A stretch of 64,000 nucleotides of DNA from Melanopsichium pennsylvanicum (lineage: Eukaryota; Basidiomycota; Ustilaginomycetes; Ustilaginales): NCBI GenBank assembly GCA_900208305.1, contig OAPG01000005.1:186001-250000 (forward strand). The letters are read 5' to 3'. Positions within the stretch are counted from its first letter, which is position 1; each line of letters begins with the position of its first letter. The notes beneath the pieces were generated by a model. It was given only the letters and a program-made list of their open reading frames with translations, did not search any database and had not been told where the DNA came from. Shown piece by piece: positions 1 to 11,938 of the stretch. The position numbers were made by a program, and so were the translations under genes.

Positions 1-427
1 GGAAAACAGCTATTGTTCGAGCTGTACTGGAAGTCTAACCTTATCGAGTCAACAAAATCCTGCCAATCCATATGTGCAGTACAATGATCAGATGTACCTC
101 AATAACCACTTTAGTGTAGCAAGTACCGACTTGTCCAACGTGGGTGGTGGTAAAGCAGTTAGAGTCGGCGCCGAACAGGGTACTTTATATTCGCTACAAT
201 CCGAGGATTGGCAATGCCTCAACTGGGTTGCCTACGCAGCCCCTTTAAGTGCGACGACATTGCAGAATGCAAACAACACAAATGCAGCTCAATCAAACAG
301 GAGGGTGGGTTTGGTGATTGCCAATACTTGCCAAGACACAAAGGATGTGGTCATCTCGAGCGATGGCAGGCGCACAACCTTGCCTGTTCAAGAGGGATTG
401 AGCACTTTTGTCTGGACAGCACCCTAG
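1..427 (+). CDS. C-terminal part of a secreted-type protein, possibly a glycoside hydrolase (partial)
   Basis: The frame is open from base 2 to the TAG at 425-427, so the gene enters from the left and only its last 141 codons are here. No start is visible; the GTG at 74 is internal. The fragment has a CSSC cysteine pair near the left edge, is rich in Asn, Gln, Ser and Thr, and ends in a beta-rich stretch (VVISSDGRRTTLPVQEGLST) resembling the small C-terminal beta domain of some fungal glycoside hydrolases. A GH71-type alpha-1,3-glucanase is one candidate, but that is a weak inference from the pattern of the last 30 residues. It converges on the acyl-CoA ligase gene that ends at 1027. The frame is certain enough; the family is not. 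Confidence 0.5.
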   Translation, partial: ENSYCSSCTGSLTLSSQQNPANPYVQYNDQMYLNNHFSVASTDLSNVGGGKAVRVGAEQGTLYSLQSEDWQCLNWVAYAAPLSATTLQNANNTNAAQSNRRVGLVIANTCQDTKDVVISSDGRRTTLPVQEGLSTFVWTAP

Positions 428-1026
428 AACGGGATTCCATGTCAACCTGTATAGTATTAGAGACAATAATACTTTGCATATAGCATCTCAAAGCGAGACG
501 ACTAGACAGCACGTGATGCTTGTGTAGATAATTGACAAAACATGACTTTCGAGGCGAACGACAATCTAACACTGAATGACTTCCGGAAAGAAGTTACCAG
601 CGACTGCGAGCTGCTTCTCCAGCAAGCCGCCTTCGCCCGTGTCCTGCAGTAGCTTCCAGACGGCGATAAGTCGAGGCTGCACAAGCTACAGTATAGGCGG
701 TTCAGCTACACTAGGGGTGGATATGGTAGGGTCGCCAGAATTCGCCGCAACCCCACACTTAGGCACCCCAACACACACCTTTAAATGCACAAGTGGCACA
801 ACTTGGTAAAATTGGCCAGAAACTAGACGATGCAAAAGGGAATGGCTAAACAAGCTGCCAAAATGCAAGAGAACCAGATCGAAGGGACTTGAGAAGAGAG
901 CGAGACATTGTCCGAGTCAAGAAGGACCGATTATAATGAGGTCAACATAGAACTAGCAAATCCGAGAAACACGACCAGTAGAGAATGCGAGAGACAATCG
1001 AATCAAACGAAGCATGAAGACAATAA
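428..1026. other. Convergent intergenic region, no gene seen
   Basis: About 600 bases lie between two converging genes (plus-strand end at 427, minus-strand end at 1027). It should hold both 3' untranslated regions. Short open frames occur on both strands but none resembles a protein. No repeat or RNA gene was recognised. Confidence 0.5.
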
Positions 1027-4000
1027 TCAGGCAGCAGCGACGGGAGAGATGGGAGAGAAGATACTACCGTCTCTTTGTTCGTCCTCCTTTGCGTTGCCCG
1101 CATTGATGGTCGAGAGATTCGCAACAAGCGTACTCCTAAGCTGGTTCTTCGCGTCAGCCTTAGCGGCTTCCCTAGCAGCTTCGTCCCTAAGCAGTCTTCT
1201 CAGAATCTTGCCAGATGGACTCTTGGGGACGCTGCTGACCCATTCGATGCCCCCGCGAATCTTCTTGTGAGCGGCAACCAACGTTTCCATGTGTCCTCGC
1301 ACCCTCTTCTCCAAATCCATACACTCTTCTGGCTTGTTCAAGAGTTCGAGGTCCCTCGGTACGATACAAGCGCGGGGCACCTCGGTCATCTGAGCTGGGC
1401 ACCAGACACCAAACACGGCCACATCCGCGACTTCGGGATGAGATGTAATAACAGCCTCGAGTTCAGCCGGCGAGACTTGGAAGCCTTTGAATTTGATCAA
1501 ATCCTTGATGCGATCGACGATGAAGATTTCGGTGTTTCGCATCACGGCTACGTCACCAGTCTTGAACCATCCATCTTCGGTGAACGCGTCGCGGGTCGCA
1601 ACCTCGTTATCGAGGTAGCCCTTCATAATGGTTGGCCCACGCAGCCATACTTCGCCTGGAACACCCTCCCTACCCTGCTCCTGACCAACATCGTGGCCCT
1701 CTTCCGAAACCAGGCGCACCTCGACACCGGGTGCGATCCGGCCTGCCGCGCCCTTAGAGTTGGGCAACTCTTTAGGGCCAGAGCAGATGACTGAGGGCAA
1801 GCTTTCCGTCAGACCGTATCCGTTCAAAACTGCCATGCCGGGGTACCTCTTCTCCAAGAGCTCGAAAAGCTCTGCTGACAGCGGCGCAGCACCGCACTGA
1901 ACGCACTTGAGGCTGGACATATTGTATTTTTCCGGCACCGCACTCTTGGCCAGTTGCAGCAACACCGGAGGCACAACGAGTGAAGCGGTAGCCTGATGCT
2001 CCTGGATCTTGTCGCAGAAGAGATCCAAGCTGAACTTGGGAAGAACGACGATCTTCATGCCCAGGTAAAAGGGATGGTGCATGAGCTTGATGAGTCCAAA
2101 GATGTGGTAGAAGGGAAGGAATCCGACCTGAACATCCTTCTGCCCAAAGTAGTCATCGTGGGTGGCGACAAGGGCCATGACACTGTGGATGACATTGGAG
2201 TGGGTGATCTCGACGCCCTTTGCAGAGCCAGAGGTGCCAGATGAGAACATGATGAAGGCGGTCTCGGTGGCAGGGTTTTCGACACGGAAAGACTCGAGCT
2301 CGTTTTCGGTGATCTGTGCTCGGAGATCAGGCTCGCCTCGAGCGCCAACAACGAGGTTGTCAGCGTCGTCAAACATGAACAAACCCTCGGAAGGGGTAGC
2401 AGCTGAGGAACAGGTGGGACGACCCATAGCGGCCTTGGCCTGCTCCCACGCGGCACGAGCATTATCCTGGCAGGAGGGATGAGCAAGGACAATATCTACG
2501 GAAGCCTGCTGGAGAGATTTGGCGAGCTCGCCGACGGTCAACGCCGGATTGACGGGAGCAGTGACGAGACCAGCAACCTCTGCGGCAAAGACGAAGATGG
2601 GGTACATAGTGTGGTTGGGCGAGATGACACCGACACGGTGGCGGGGCTGCAGGCCGAGTTTATGCCTGAGAGTCCATGCCAGGCGGCGTGCTTCGCGGAC
2701 AACCTGTCCGCGCCTGTGAGCATCCCAAAGTCAATATCATTGAGTCGATGTGAGTGACATGGTAATCGTATCGGCGAAACGGCATTCATCGATCGGGTTG
2801 AAATGAATTACAACGCCATGAAGGTTGAAAATCGAGGGTCCAGCGTTAAAAGAAAATTTTGAAAAGACGAGAGGTGGGGGAAGATGAACAAAAATGTGAA
2901 AATGAAATCGAGGTCAGCATGCAGGTCTTTGCATATCAATTTAGTGGAACCACCCCCAAATCGACCGCAATTAAAGCCGCTCTTCTTGACCCTGTCTCAT
3001 CGTGTGATAGGGTCAATCATATTTCCGTCAACATTATACAGCATATGCGATGGCTTCAGCAAGCCAGCTGGTGGAATTATGCGATATGGCTCGTACCAAT
3101 GGCAACGACCGCGCAAGCGTACAAGGTGGTCCGCAGTGCGGCTTGGCGGAAACCACCGTCCAAATCCGCTGCAAAAGACCCTTGTTGGCAACAAAGGTGC
3201 CGACGTCAGTGGAGGCCTTCCCCTCCCAGATGCAGACGTTCGCATCCGAAATCTACAGGCAAGCAAAGATGAAGAGAAAGCCGTGTGGGTGGCCGTCGTA
3301 GTGTGTCATCTTTGGATGCCGAGGAGGGAGCCAAAGTCAAATCGGAAGCAGAAGTACCAGACGAATTAGGAGAGCAAAAGCCAGGTGGGAAAAAAAAAAG
3401 TTGAAACTAGGTGCCGATCCTTTGTGCGATCCTCGCTTAGAAAGAGCAGTCATCCCACGTCGGCGGTAATCCGCCCGTTTTTTCGAGGTGCGATTTTTTG
3501 GGAATATTCATGCTCGCCCGCAACTCCACCCTGAATTGACTTGTCGGAATCCCAATTATTTTTCACCTCTGAGGAAATCGACTCAGAAAATCGAATCCCA
3601 AAGAGATACGCGTTTAATGTCAAGCCGCTGAGGCAGTACAGCAGTGTCGCCACACCCGTGCCAAGAGAAGAGGTGCACCGCAGAGATCCTTGCCAGAGGG
3701 ATCGACGGGTTTCAGACCGCCGATGGCAACGCATCCGCAGCATTTTACCTCAAGCGGATCGAGATAGGTCATGCCGACAACCATTTCCAACCTCATCCAT
3801 ATGGCTTGTCAGCATCAAAGGTGGCAGCCACAAGGCGATGGTATGGACGACAACATGCTTCCGCTATCTCATCCATCGTGTATGCAGGCCGGGGTGCATA
3901 GAGGGTATGCGGGTCGAGGCAGCGAGAATAAAGCGATACCAACGGGAATGAGAGTGAAGATTTGGTTGACGACTGCAGGAACGGGCCGGTCGCGTTAATT

Positions 4001-5243
4001 TTGGTGGCTTGGAATGCAAAGCAGGGCAAACAGAACAAGCGCAACCAAATCCGAGATAACTGGAAATTGAAGAGAATCGGAATCGAAAGCTGCTTCATTC
4101 CTTCCCTTGGTGGGTTCAGCTCGCCTGAAGCTCCTGTCCTTGTCATGAACAGAAAAGTGAGGCAACGCTTCCCACGATCGGAAGCGGTCAACAGCGTGCT
4201 AAATTAGAGCCTCCTCCAGCGCACAAGGCGCCGCTTTACTACGCTGCAGTCCGCTTCTGCGTCCGCTAGCAAAAATTACGCGCTTTAGAGTTCGATAAGC
4301 GCCCTGACTTGTAGAAGCCTACAACAAGGTGCTGAAAACATCAAGTTGAGCATCTCCGATCCAATCTTATCTCTGTTGAGCACAGAAATAACTCGTAAAA
4401 CCGCAAAGAGGCAAGCAGGCTTTGTCTGACTGAGAAAGGGTAGCTGGATTGGGTCTGTGCCGTACGCAACGCCTCTAGCATACGATCTGAGAGCGAAACC
4501 ATTGAAAATCCAAAATGGCGAGCGAACAAAACGGGAATTCAAGTCCCGCCCATACCCCTGTCTGCTGCGGACTGTGGAGGGGATATTTTTCTCTGAGAAA
4601 ATAAAAGTTGAAGAAATCAACGACGTGATGCAGCAGAGGTCGTCATCGAGCTGAAAGCTTTAGATGTCCGCTTGCCCAATAGACACGGAGGGCTCACGAA
4701 CATCCGACAGCGTCACCCGATGTGAGGCCGAGGATGCGAAACGATCGCCCAACACTTTTGCATATGCGCATGGAAGAGAGCAAAGTGGAACAATCGCCGT
4801 AACAGAAATCCGGATCACCGCTTGGGGATGCCATGGAAGGGCACTTTTCCTAGGGTTCGACTCGGACCTGCCAGAACAGGGTCTTGTTCGCAGCTGAGAA
4901 TTGAGAAGATTGACGATCACTTTCAAAGAAGCTCTCATCAATCCGATTGCTCTGCCTGCAAGCTAAGAGGCTACAAGACCCTGGTATGAACTCGCAGCGC
5001 CGTCCCGGTCACAGAAGTATTGAGAGAACGGAGACTATAACGAAACAAGTGACGAAAGGAAAGCAGCAGAACCATTGAGACGACGTGAGCATGTACTTAC
5101 GTGTATTCTTTGCCATCCTGGCGAACAAATTGGACCTTGTTGGCGAGATGGCTTTCAGACTCGGAGGTGACATAGTCGAAAATGTTGGTGTAGCTTGCCT
5201 TGGGCAGAGGCGGGTAAATCGAAGTGAGAATCTGGGGAGGCAT
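1027..5243 (-). CDS. 4-coumarate-CoA ligase-like acyl-CoA synthetase (ANL superfamily), two exons
   Basis: The enzyme activates a carboxylic acid as acyl-AMP and transfers it to CoA. The coding sequence is exon 1 at 5243-5101 (ATG at 5241-5243) and exon 2 at 2713-1027, giving 609 residues, the usual size for fungal 4CL-like enzymes. Joining donor GTAAGT (5100 down) to acceptor CTCACAG (ending 2714) makes a continuous N-terminal domain: exon 1 ends in DGKEY plus two bases of a Thr codon and exon 2 continues RGQVVREARRLAW. Visible motifs are the phosphate loop SSGTSGSAKG (about residue 205), GYGLTES (A5), WFKTGD (A7), the hinge VDRIKDLIKFKGFQVSP (about 442) and the catalytic lysine in SPSGKILRR (about 545). 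The C-terminus ends in Ala residues with no SKL-type peroxisomal signal. The substrate cannot be named; coumarate, fatty or other aryl acids are all possible. The intron is extraordinarily long. Confidence 0.88.
2714..5100 (-). other. 2.39-kb intron of the acyl-CoA ligase gene
   Basis: Donor GTAAGT and acceptor CTCACAG are clear, and the reading phase across them restores a normal ANL N-terminal domain. At 2387 bases the intron is many times longer than the two other introns predicted in this window (102 and 196 bases). The longest open frames inside are plus-strand 2884-3369 (161 codons) and 3541-3951 (136 codons). Neither has a recognisable domain. No terminal inverted repeats were recognised. 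Confidence 0.75.
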
Positions 5244-6240
5244 AATGATTACGGTAGAAGAGATTGATCGAGCTGGGTTGCTGAAGGTCCTATGGAATAT
5301 CCAGGCGGGAGCTTGAGTGTCGATCGAATATGGAGGATGTTGCTAGTGAATACCTCGTTGCATGCAGGAAAGTTGTTTGGTTGCAACGCAAAATACGAAG
5401 CAAACTTCTGATCTCAGACTCACAAGATTTGAGAATCTTGTTCAAAGTGAGAGCCTCGGAATGCCTCAGAGATGAAGGATCGACTCGCAAAGATGAGAAA
5501 GAGATAAAGCCTGACACGCTGAGGGAAGGAAGGTAAATGTCCTTGGGTAGAAGTGAGCGTTTGCTGTGGTGTGCGTGTGTGAGGACGGTATTGAAGGGAT
5601 GGGCTGATGTGAGCGAGATGATGGATCGTGCAGAGAGAAGTGAATGATGGGGGGATCATATGGATGGACGACAGGAGATTGGTCAGATACATGAAGGTAT
5701 GGGAGTCAGGGACGAAGGCAGGCGACGGCAGCTAAGCGCGGCCAAAGGCAGTGAAGGAGGGCGACAGTAGAGTTCCACAGGCAGGAGACGAGAGAAGTGC
5801 CCTAAAAATCGCGACTTATTATTTGACTCTACTGAATGAATGACTCAAATTCGGCCAAGATCGACGGGCAAGCTGTTCTATTTAAGAGCAAAGAGGCGCC
5901 GTTCTACAAGCGAGGTCAAGAGAGAGGGCAGAAAGAAAGCGGCTGACTGGCCTTACCAGCAAGATCGAGTCGACGTTTTTGGATCCAAGACCAAATGTTT
6001 GATACCCCATCAGGGTTTTCCGTGGCAAGGGTTCGATTAACTTACGAATCTACCTGTAATTCTACTTTAGCGAGCAGAGGGGGATAGGGTGACTTGTCCT
6101 GCAGGGTCATGGCTGATACCCGCAAAGATGATAGGAATTCGGTGAATTCAATTTTAGTTGAATAGAAAATTTATGCTGCTATTCTTGTTAGGCGGGGCCG
6201 TATCGGCTTGGACGGTCAAGTTGGAAATGCGAAGCACCAC

Positions 6241-6267
6241 GCTGTGCTGTGCTGTGCTGTGCTGTGC
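6241..6267. repeat. GCTGT pentanucleotide repeat
   Basis: Five uninterrupted copies of GCTGT lie in the gene-poor region. It is a simple microsatellite with no gene overlapping it that I can support. Confidence 0.9.
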
Positions 6268-7969
6268 TTTTCCCGTGCAACGCAGTGCGGTACGCTGCGG
6301 CGTTTAAGTCTGTTGGTTCTGCTTTGTGATGCTACCTTGCGTCCGCGTCTTCTCTTTCTTTCTTTTTTTTCTTTTATTTTTCGCACATTTGGTTTGACAG
6401 GTCCCTAAATCGGCACGCTTGCATACGTGAATCCTCCCTCACTTGCCCCTCTTTCGTCACCTCCTTCTACCCTTGCTCACGCGTCTCGTTTTTAAAGCTA
6501 TACGGAAAAAGAAAAAGAAAAAAAAAAAAACCCCGATTCGCGTGACCTTCTACCTTGAGGATCAGGATCACCGTGAATTGTCGCTTAGCGAGCCAAGTTG
6601 TGCAGGGTGAATGCATGTCGTCGGATTCCAGCTCGCACTCACGACTCCAATGCCCGATTGTCGATTCGATGCGAATCAAACCGTGCTCGTTCTTAAACCG
6701 CACCATCCATTCAGACGCTCGCTCACTCGAACTTGCTTCGCATCAGGCTGTGTCGACCTCATTTGGGGACAGGTCATAGCTCATTGTGCTTACCTGTGGC
6801 AGGAAATCAGTTCGATTCTGCCTTCAGACTTTACTCCCAGCTGCCCCGAGCGCAAACTTGGATCGCTCGTCTAGTCACCATGTTAAGCATTCTGGAAACT
6901 ATCCGATTTGAGGCTTCGTAATATGCAAGCATTGTACGCGAATCATGCCTCCGAAAGCATGGTAGTGGGCACACGGTCCAGCGTCTGCGCCAGCTTTTAG
7001 CGACGCATAATGCAGTGTGCTGGACACAAGGTCCTCCTGAATCTCCAGCTGCGGATTGCGTTCGATGTTACTCCTCTTGTGGTTTTATAGTGACCGTACC
7101 GGCTGCAGCTCTGATACCTAGATGCAGGCGGCCTCCCAAGGTTCGACGCATGTTATCTTTGCATTTGTGGTGCTTTCGGTTCAAATGGCACTAATCTATG
7201 TAAGCTGAAGAATTAAACAAGCTTGAAAGCGCTCGTTGGCTGTCAGACTGATTGAGATTCCAGCAAGCCGAGCTGTGGTTGCACTGCGAGCTTCAAACGC
7301 CCTTTGACGCTTGGAGCGCATTTACTTTGGCCTGGCGCAAATTGAAACATCTCAATCATTCTTTGGCCGCCAAATTGTTCTATCCCGCTCTTCACTTTCG
7401 TTTAAACCGTGAATACAGGATCGGCTGGAAACAAGGAATAACCTTCCGGCGTGACTTGGCCATCTCAAACAGTTTGCATCGCTTCGCGAATCACTGGAGC
7501 CTGCCACAGCAAAAGTAGTTTGGAACTACAGGCCGTCGAGGCCAGTAAGAATGAGAGTGTGACAGTATGCGTCTGTTTTTAGAGACCCGAAGTGGCTAAG
7601 GTTCCGATGAGGCAACATCCGAGTCGCTTGACGCTGCCAGATGACATCGCCGACAAAATTTAAGATCAAATGCAGCGGTCTGTTAAATGCATGTCTAGCT
7701 GAAAAGTTTCTAGACGTTGATATTCTTCTGAGGGAGCATTGGGCAGGCAAAGTCCGAACAAGCCTTCGTACCCAGCAATGAGATAGCCACTGCGGAAGAA
7801 CAAAGTGGACATCCGATACATATAAATGACCATGCTGCTGCGGCTCTGCTGACAGAGCCGAGATCTCATCGACTAGAGAGCCAAGTCGGAGTCAATAGGA
7901 GCAGTCATGCGAATGCTCTTGGGCAAGCTGCGCAGAAGGGGGAGAGAGAGAGGATCATCTGGCTACCAA

Positions 7970-8008
7970 TACACCCCCCCCCTCCTCCTCCTCCTCCTTT
8001 TTTCCACC
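7970..8008. repeat. C-run followed by CTC repeats
   Basis: A run of C residues passes into (CTC)n and then a T-run, forming a 39-base pyrimidine tract on the plus strand. Confidence 0.85.
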
Positions 8009-11000
8009 GTCATCACTCTATTCTACTAACTTTGCAAGCAAGCTTATCAAAGAAAAAGGATTCAGGCAGGTAGATGGAGCGACAGTGCTCTGATTTCGAA
8101 ATTCAATGGAAAGATACTGCATATCAGTGGAATCGAAGCAGAACGGTTTCGAATTTGGACCATGCAGCGGGCGCTGGGATGTCGTAATTGGCATGAAACA
8201 GGGGCTGAGGAAATGGCGATACGAAGTTGAGATCTTTGCCGTGTCTCGCATGGACAGAGGACCGTATGGAAAGAGAGGTTTTTACGAATCCGAATGGTGG
8301 ATGCGTTCACCCAGGCAGGGTTGCCAAGCAGTGTAACGAGGAATGCCGGTCCGAAGATATCGACAAAATCAAATTCCACCTGTCAGTGAAAGCCGCAGCG
8401 GCAGAGCACAATTTTACCCTTCGTTGCCGCAGCATGCGAGCTTGTCCAGCTCGATGTCTTGTCAAGCTGTCTGCTGAGAGAATCTTGTCTTTGACAGCTG
8501 CATCTGAATTCGAGACGAATCTTGGCTAGAAAGCATCAAATTCAAGTTCCGTGGTGCGAGAGAAGAGTAATTCGCCGTCTCGGATCGCCATTTCAGAGGG
8601 AAGGGACATGAATACCCAGTAATTTGATTGCCGGTGCAGCTAAGCAAGTATCCGTCAGGCTGACTTGCACGCTTGTATGTAATTTATAACCACGCGCTAC
8701 TCGAACTGCACGAATTGGGTACCCTCGTTTTCATGTGATCATCCATTTTTTCACCCTACCATGTTGAAACGTGGAAACTTTTTCGATGAACAACTTCGAA
8801 GTGCACCTAAAGTGTACGCGATCACTTCTCAAACCCCCCCATGCTCTTTCCTGTGTGGACATCGGCAATGCGCATGTGCGACACCGGACAGCGTCGTAGG
8901 ATGAATTTGAGGCAGGCATTGGCGCGCCAATGACTGCTCGAGCAAAAAATGCAAGGAGAGAGGCAGCTAGCGGTCGAAACGAGACGGACGCTACACGAAA
9001 TTTCTTTATCATCATGTATATTCCAATCTGAGCAAGTGTGAATGCGATCGCTGTAATATGGATGGTCATGACCGATGACCTCTCAGCTTTTCCCGCCATC
9101 TCAATGTGTCATGGTTGCATGCTTGAGCTCATATAGTATGACCGCTAGCACGGTCGATGCAGCTCGAAATGAAGTCTCAGCGCCATCGCTACAAAGGGGT
9201 TGCTGGACAATCTAATGTAGCTCTCTCTAACGCCCACCGACTGCGTAAAATTGAACAACTTAACAAGTTTGCAAGAGGAAAGTTGCCCGACGGAACAAAA
9301 AGCGGGCGAAATGCAGTGGGGTGTGAAATTTACTGTATCTTTGGTGGGCCTATGGAAGATTTGCTCACCTACGCGAGACTAGCACGGGTTCTGAGACAGG
9401 TAGGGAGTTGGTTTATGTGAAAAAGATCGTCTACGTATGAGAGAAACATGTTTGAGATTTGCACTCACCCCATCCGACGTAACGTACAAAAATGTTTGCT
9501 TTTGTTCCGCAGATCCTACAGATTCGTCCAAGGTCTTTCTGCTCTTCGCAGCATCAAAGGGATGTCAAATCGGAACGGCACAGGTAAGTCAGAGAATAAT
9601 AACCGCACGAGAGGAAATCGCGGGTAGGGCAGTGCAGCGCGACGATGGACTCTGAGGCTGGCCGGCCTGCTGTCAAGGCATACCAAATTTAGAAGCAAAT
9701 CGTCGTGTGCGTGCTGTGTCTATGACAAAAGGGATATCCCCAAAAACCAAAAAGAAAAAGAGGGGCTCGCAGAGATTAATCGGCGATCAAAGTATTTTCA
9801 TCGCGATTGAAAGTTATGCAAAGTATAGCGAAAGTTTGACCAAGACTTTTGAGACATTTAAAAGTTCAAAAGTTGGCCAGAGAAACGATATATCCATCCA
9901 AGTAGAGCAGCCATTCGACGCGGCGTAAAAATTGCGCGCGTGGTGAGATGATTCTTTTCTACAAAGTAATTTGTGCCACTTAAAAACAAATGTTCTACGC
10001 GAAAGATTTGTTAATGTTTTTAGTTTCTGGTTTCTGGGTCTGATCATGCAAAAAACCCGTCGAACGGGTCATTGGCAGCCCAAGTCGGGAGGCCGCTGCC
10101 GTCGCATGGCAATACATCTTGCAGAAGCACATAGGCTAAAGTCACATCGCTCCCCTTTATTGATTCATCTCGGCAAGAGTAGTGCTAGAACAGCTGTGGT
10201 AATTACATCACACCACATGGTGAATCTGCAATGTAGCAAGCGACAAGACGCCCTTGCCTCGCTCGTTGGCCCTCCTTGCCGCCTGTGCTTAATACGGCAT
10301 AGAAAGATTTTCGTCGAATGCTTTGCCCATCGATGAAAGCATTTTGGATCATAGACCGAGCATGTAACGCAATATCTCGGTGCCGCACTTGACGTCAATC
10401 TCGCTTGCGGCTCTACCACGCTTAGTGTTCGGCATACACTTATCTTGCATCCCTTTTGAACGCCAACGTGCACAAAATCCTGCAAAGCCGGCTCGATCTT
10501 GAGGGCAAAAACAAGATAGGGCATTCACATTAGCGTGCTCCTCGCTTGACTTCGCAAAGCGCAATAGGGCGACTGAAGTTTTAAAGTAACTCTTCAAAGC
10601 CATTGGAGCAACGAGAACAGGGTTTCCGCCAGCCTTCTATCAGAGGAAAGACGAAAGAGAAACACGCGATGATGACCAGCAGGTCGAAATCGTCCTTGAG
10701 AAAGCGGTGCGATGGCTGTCTTGATGCGGATTCAAGAAGCAAGAGAGCTGAGAGAAGCAAATCTGTCGGGAATCGTATTTTGAGCTACAAAGAGAGTCGC
10801 TTAGTCGCTGGTTCCGACCCTTTGTGCGTGCGCAGAATATGTACCTTGTCAGCTGTGCATCAGTGCGAATAGCACGAGGGCTGCCAGACAGCGAGCGTCA
10901 CAGCCACGGTATGAAGCTCATCTGGCCTTGACTGGCTTCTGCTCGCCTTGCGCTCGTTGTTTAGACGTTTTCTCTTGGACGCCGTCATTTCCAGCAAACC

Positions 11001-11938
11001 GACACGCGGATACATCTCTCTGTACGATGTCTCGATCGCTTTTCTGAAACATTTGTTCGCCGCGAATGGCTGAGATGTATGCTCTCCATAGCTTTGCCCT
11101 CTCTCTGCTACTCCTCGTTGTTTGTCACAACGCGAAGAAGCTGTGACCCCTGCCTGTCTTTTTGCGTGTCATGTAGAGCCGGAAGGCCCCTCGAATTCCT
11201 GTCTACTATTTTCAGAAATGGATTCGAATCCCTTATACATCCCTGACCTTACCGCTCCCTGCTGTGCATGAATGCCCAACTCTCCCAGAAGTGCTCTCTC
11301 GGCAACTCCTTGTATTGCCCTCATCTCTACCCTTCAACTTTCCGGTCCGGTCTCATTACCAACAATTTCGCGATCGTATCAACGACAGTTTCATAGCTTA
11401 TTCGAATCGATTTTGTTTCGCATCTTTTTCATCTTTTCACAGGACCAAAGAACAACCAGGATCAAGAAGCCCGTCACTTTGGCAAGTCACACCGCTGCAT
11501 ACCTTTACACACGGCACACCGGCAAACTTCTGCTGTCTTTGTCACACGCTGCCTTCCGTCCCGTGTGCAAGGTGGGGTTGCAGCATCCACCCACACCCTT
11601 TGTGATCTCATCATTTCATGCAAGCATAGCCACCACCGTTACCCTCATTCTTTCATCCCTGCAACTCTCCCTCCCCATCTCTCATGTTGACCTGAGAACC
11701 CAGTCCTCTCTCAGTATCACAGGCCTTCATCTCAGCACAGCTTCCGCTTTTGTCAGTCCCCTTACCTCGGCTGCCATTGCGATCTGCTCTGCACAATTGC
11801 GTTGGCCGTCCTAATCGCCAGTCAGTTCAGCAAGATTTCTAGTCTGTGCTTTTGCCTAACACCCAGCGAATCAGTCCTTGTCAGGCGTCTTTTCATTTTC
11901 AAGCAGACTCTGTCTCGACGAAGAAGAGCACGGAAAGC

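Larger units (their letters stand above)
5244..11938. other. Gene-poor region, no convincing coding gene
   Basis: For 6.7 kb between the start of the acyl-CoA ligase and the start of the SSUH2-like gene, no open frame looks like a real protein. The longest, up to about 120 codons before 11.2 kb, have no domain, no consistent codon use and no supporting splice pattern. The first 500 bases should hold the ligase promoter; its sense strand is pyrimidine-rich. From about 11.26 kb the plus strand becomes strongly pyrimidine-rich and is probably promoter plus 5' leader of the next gene. Simple repeats at 6241 and 7970 are listed separately. Small secreted proteins with several short exons, or noncoding RNA genes, cannot be excluded by eye. 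Confidence 0.5.

Noticed and set aside
1027..1100. Peroxisomal targeting of the acyl-CoA ligase
   Set aside because: The C-terminus ends in alanines, not an SKL-type tripeptide.
11215..11235. GGATTCGAATCCC resembling a tRNA T arm
   Set aside because: No matching D, anticodon or acceptor stems around it; it is a chance palindrome.
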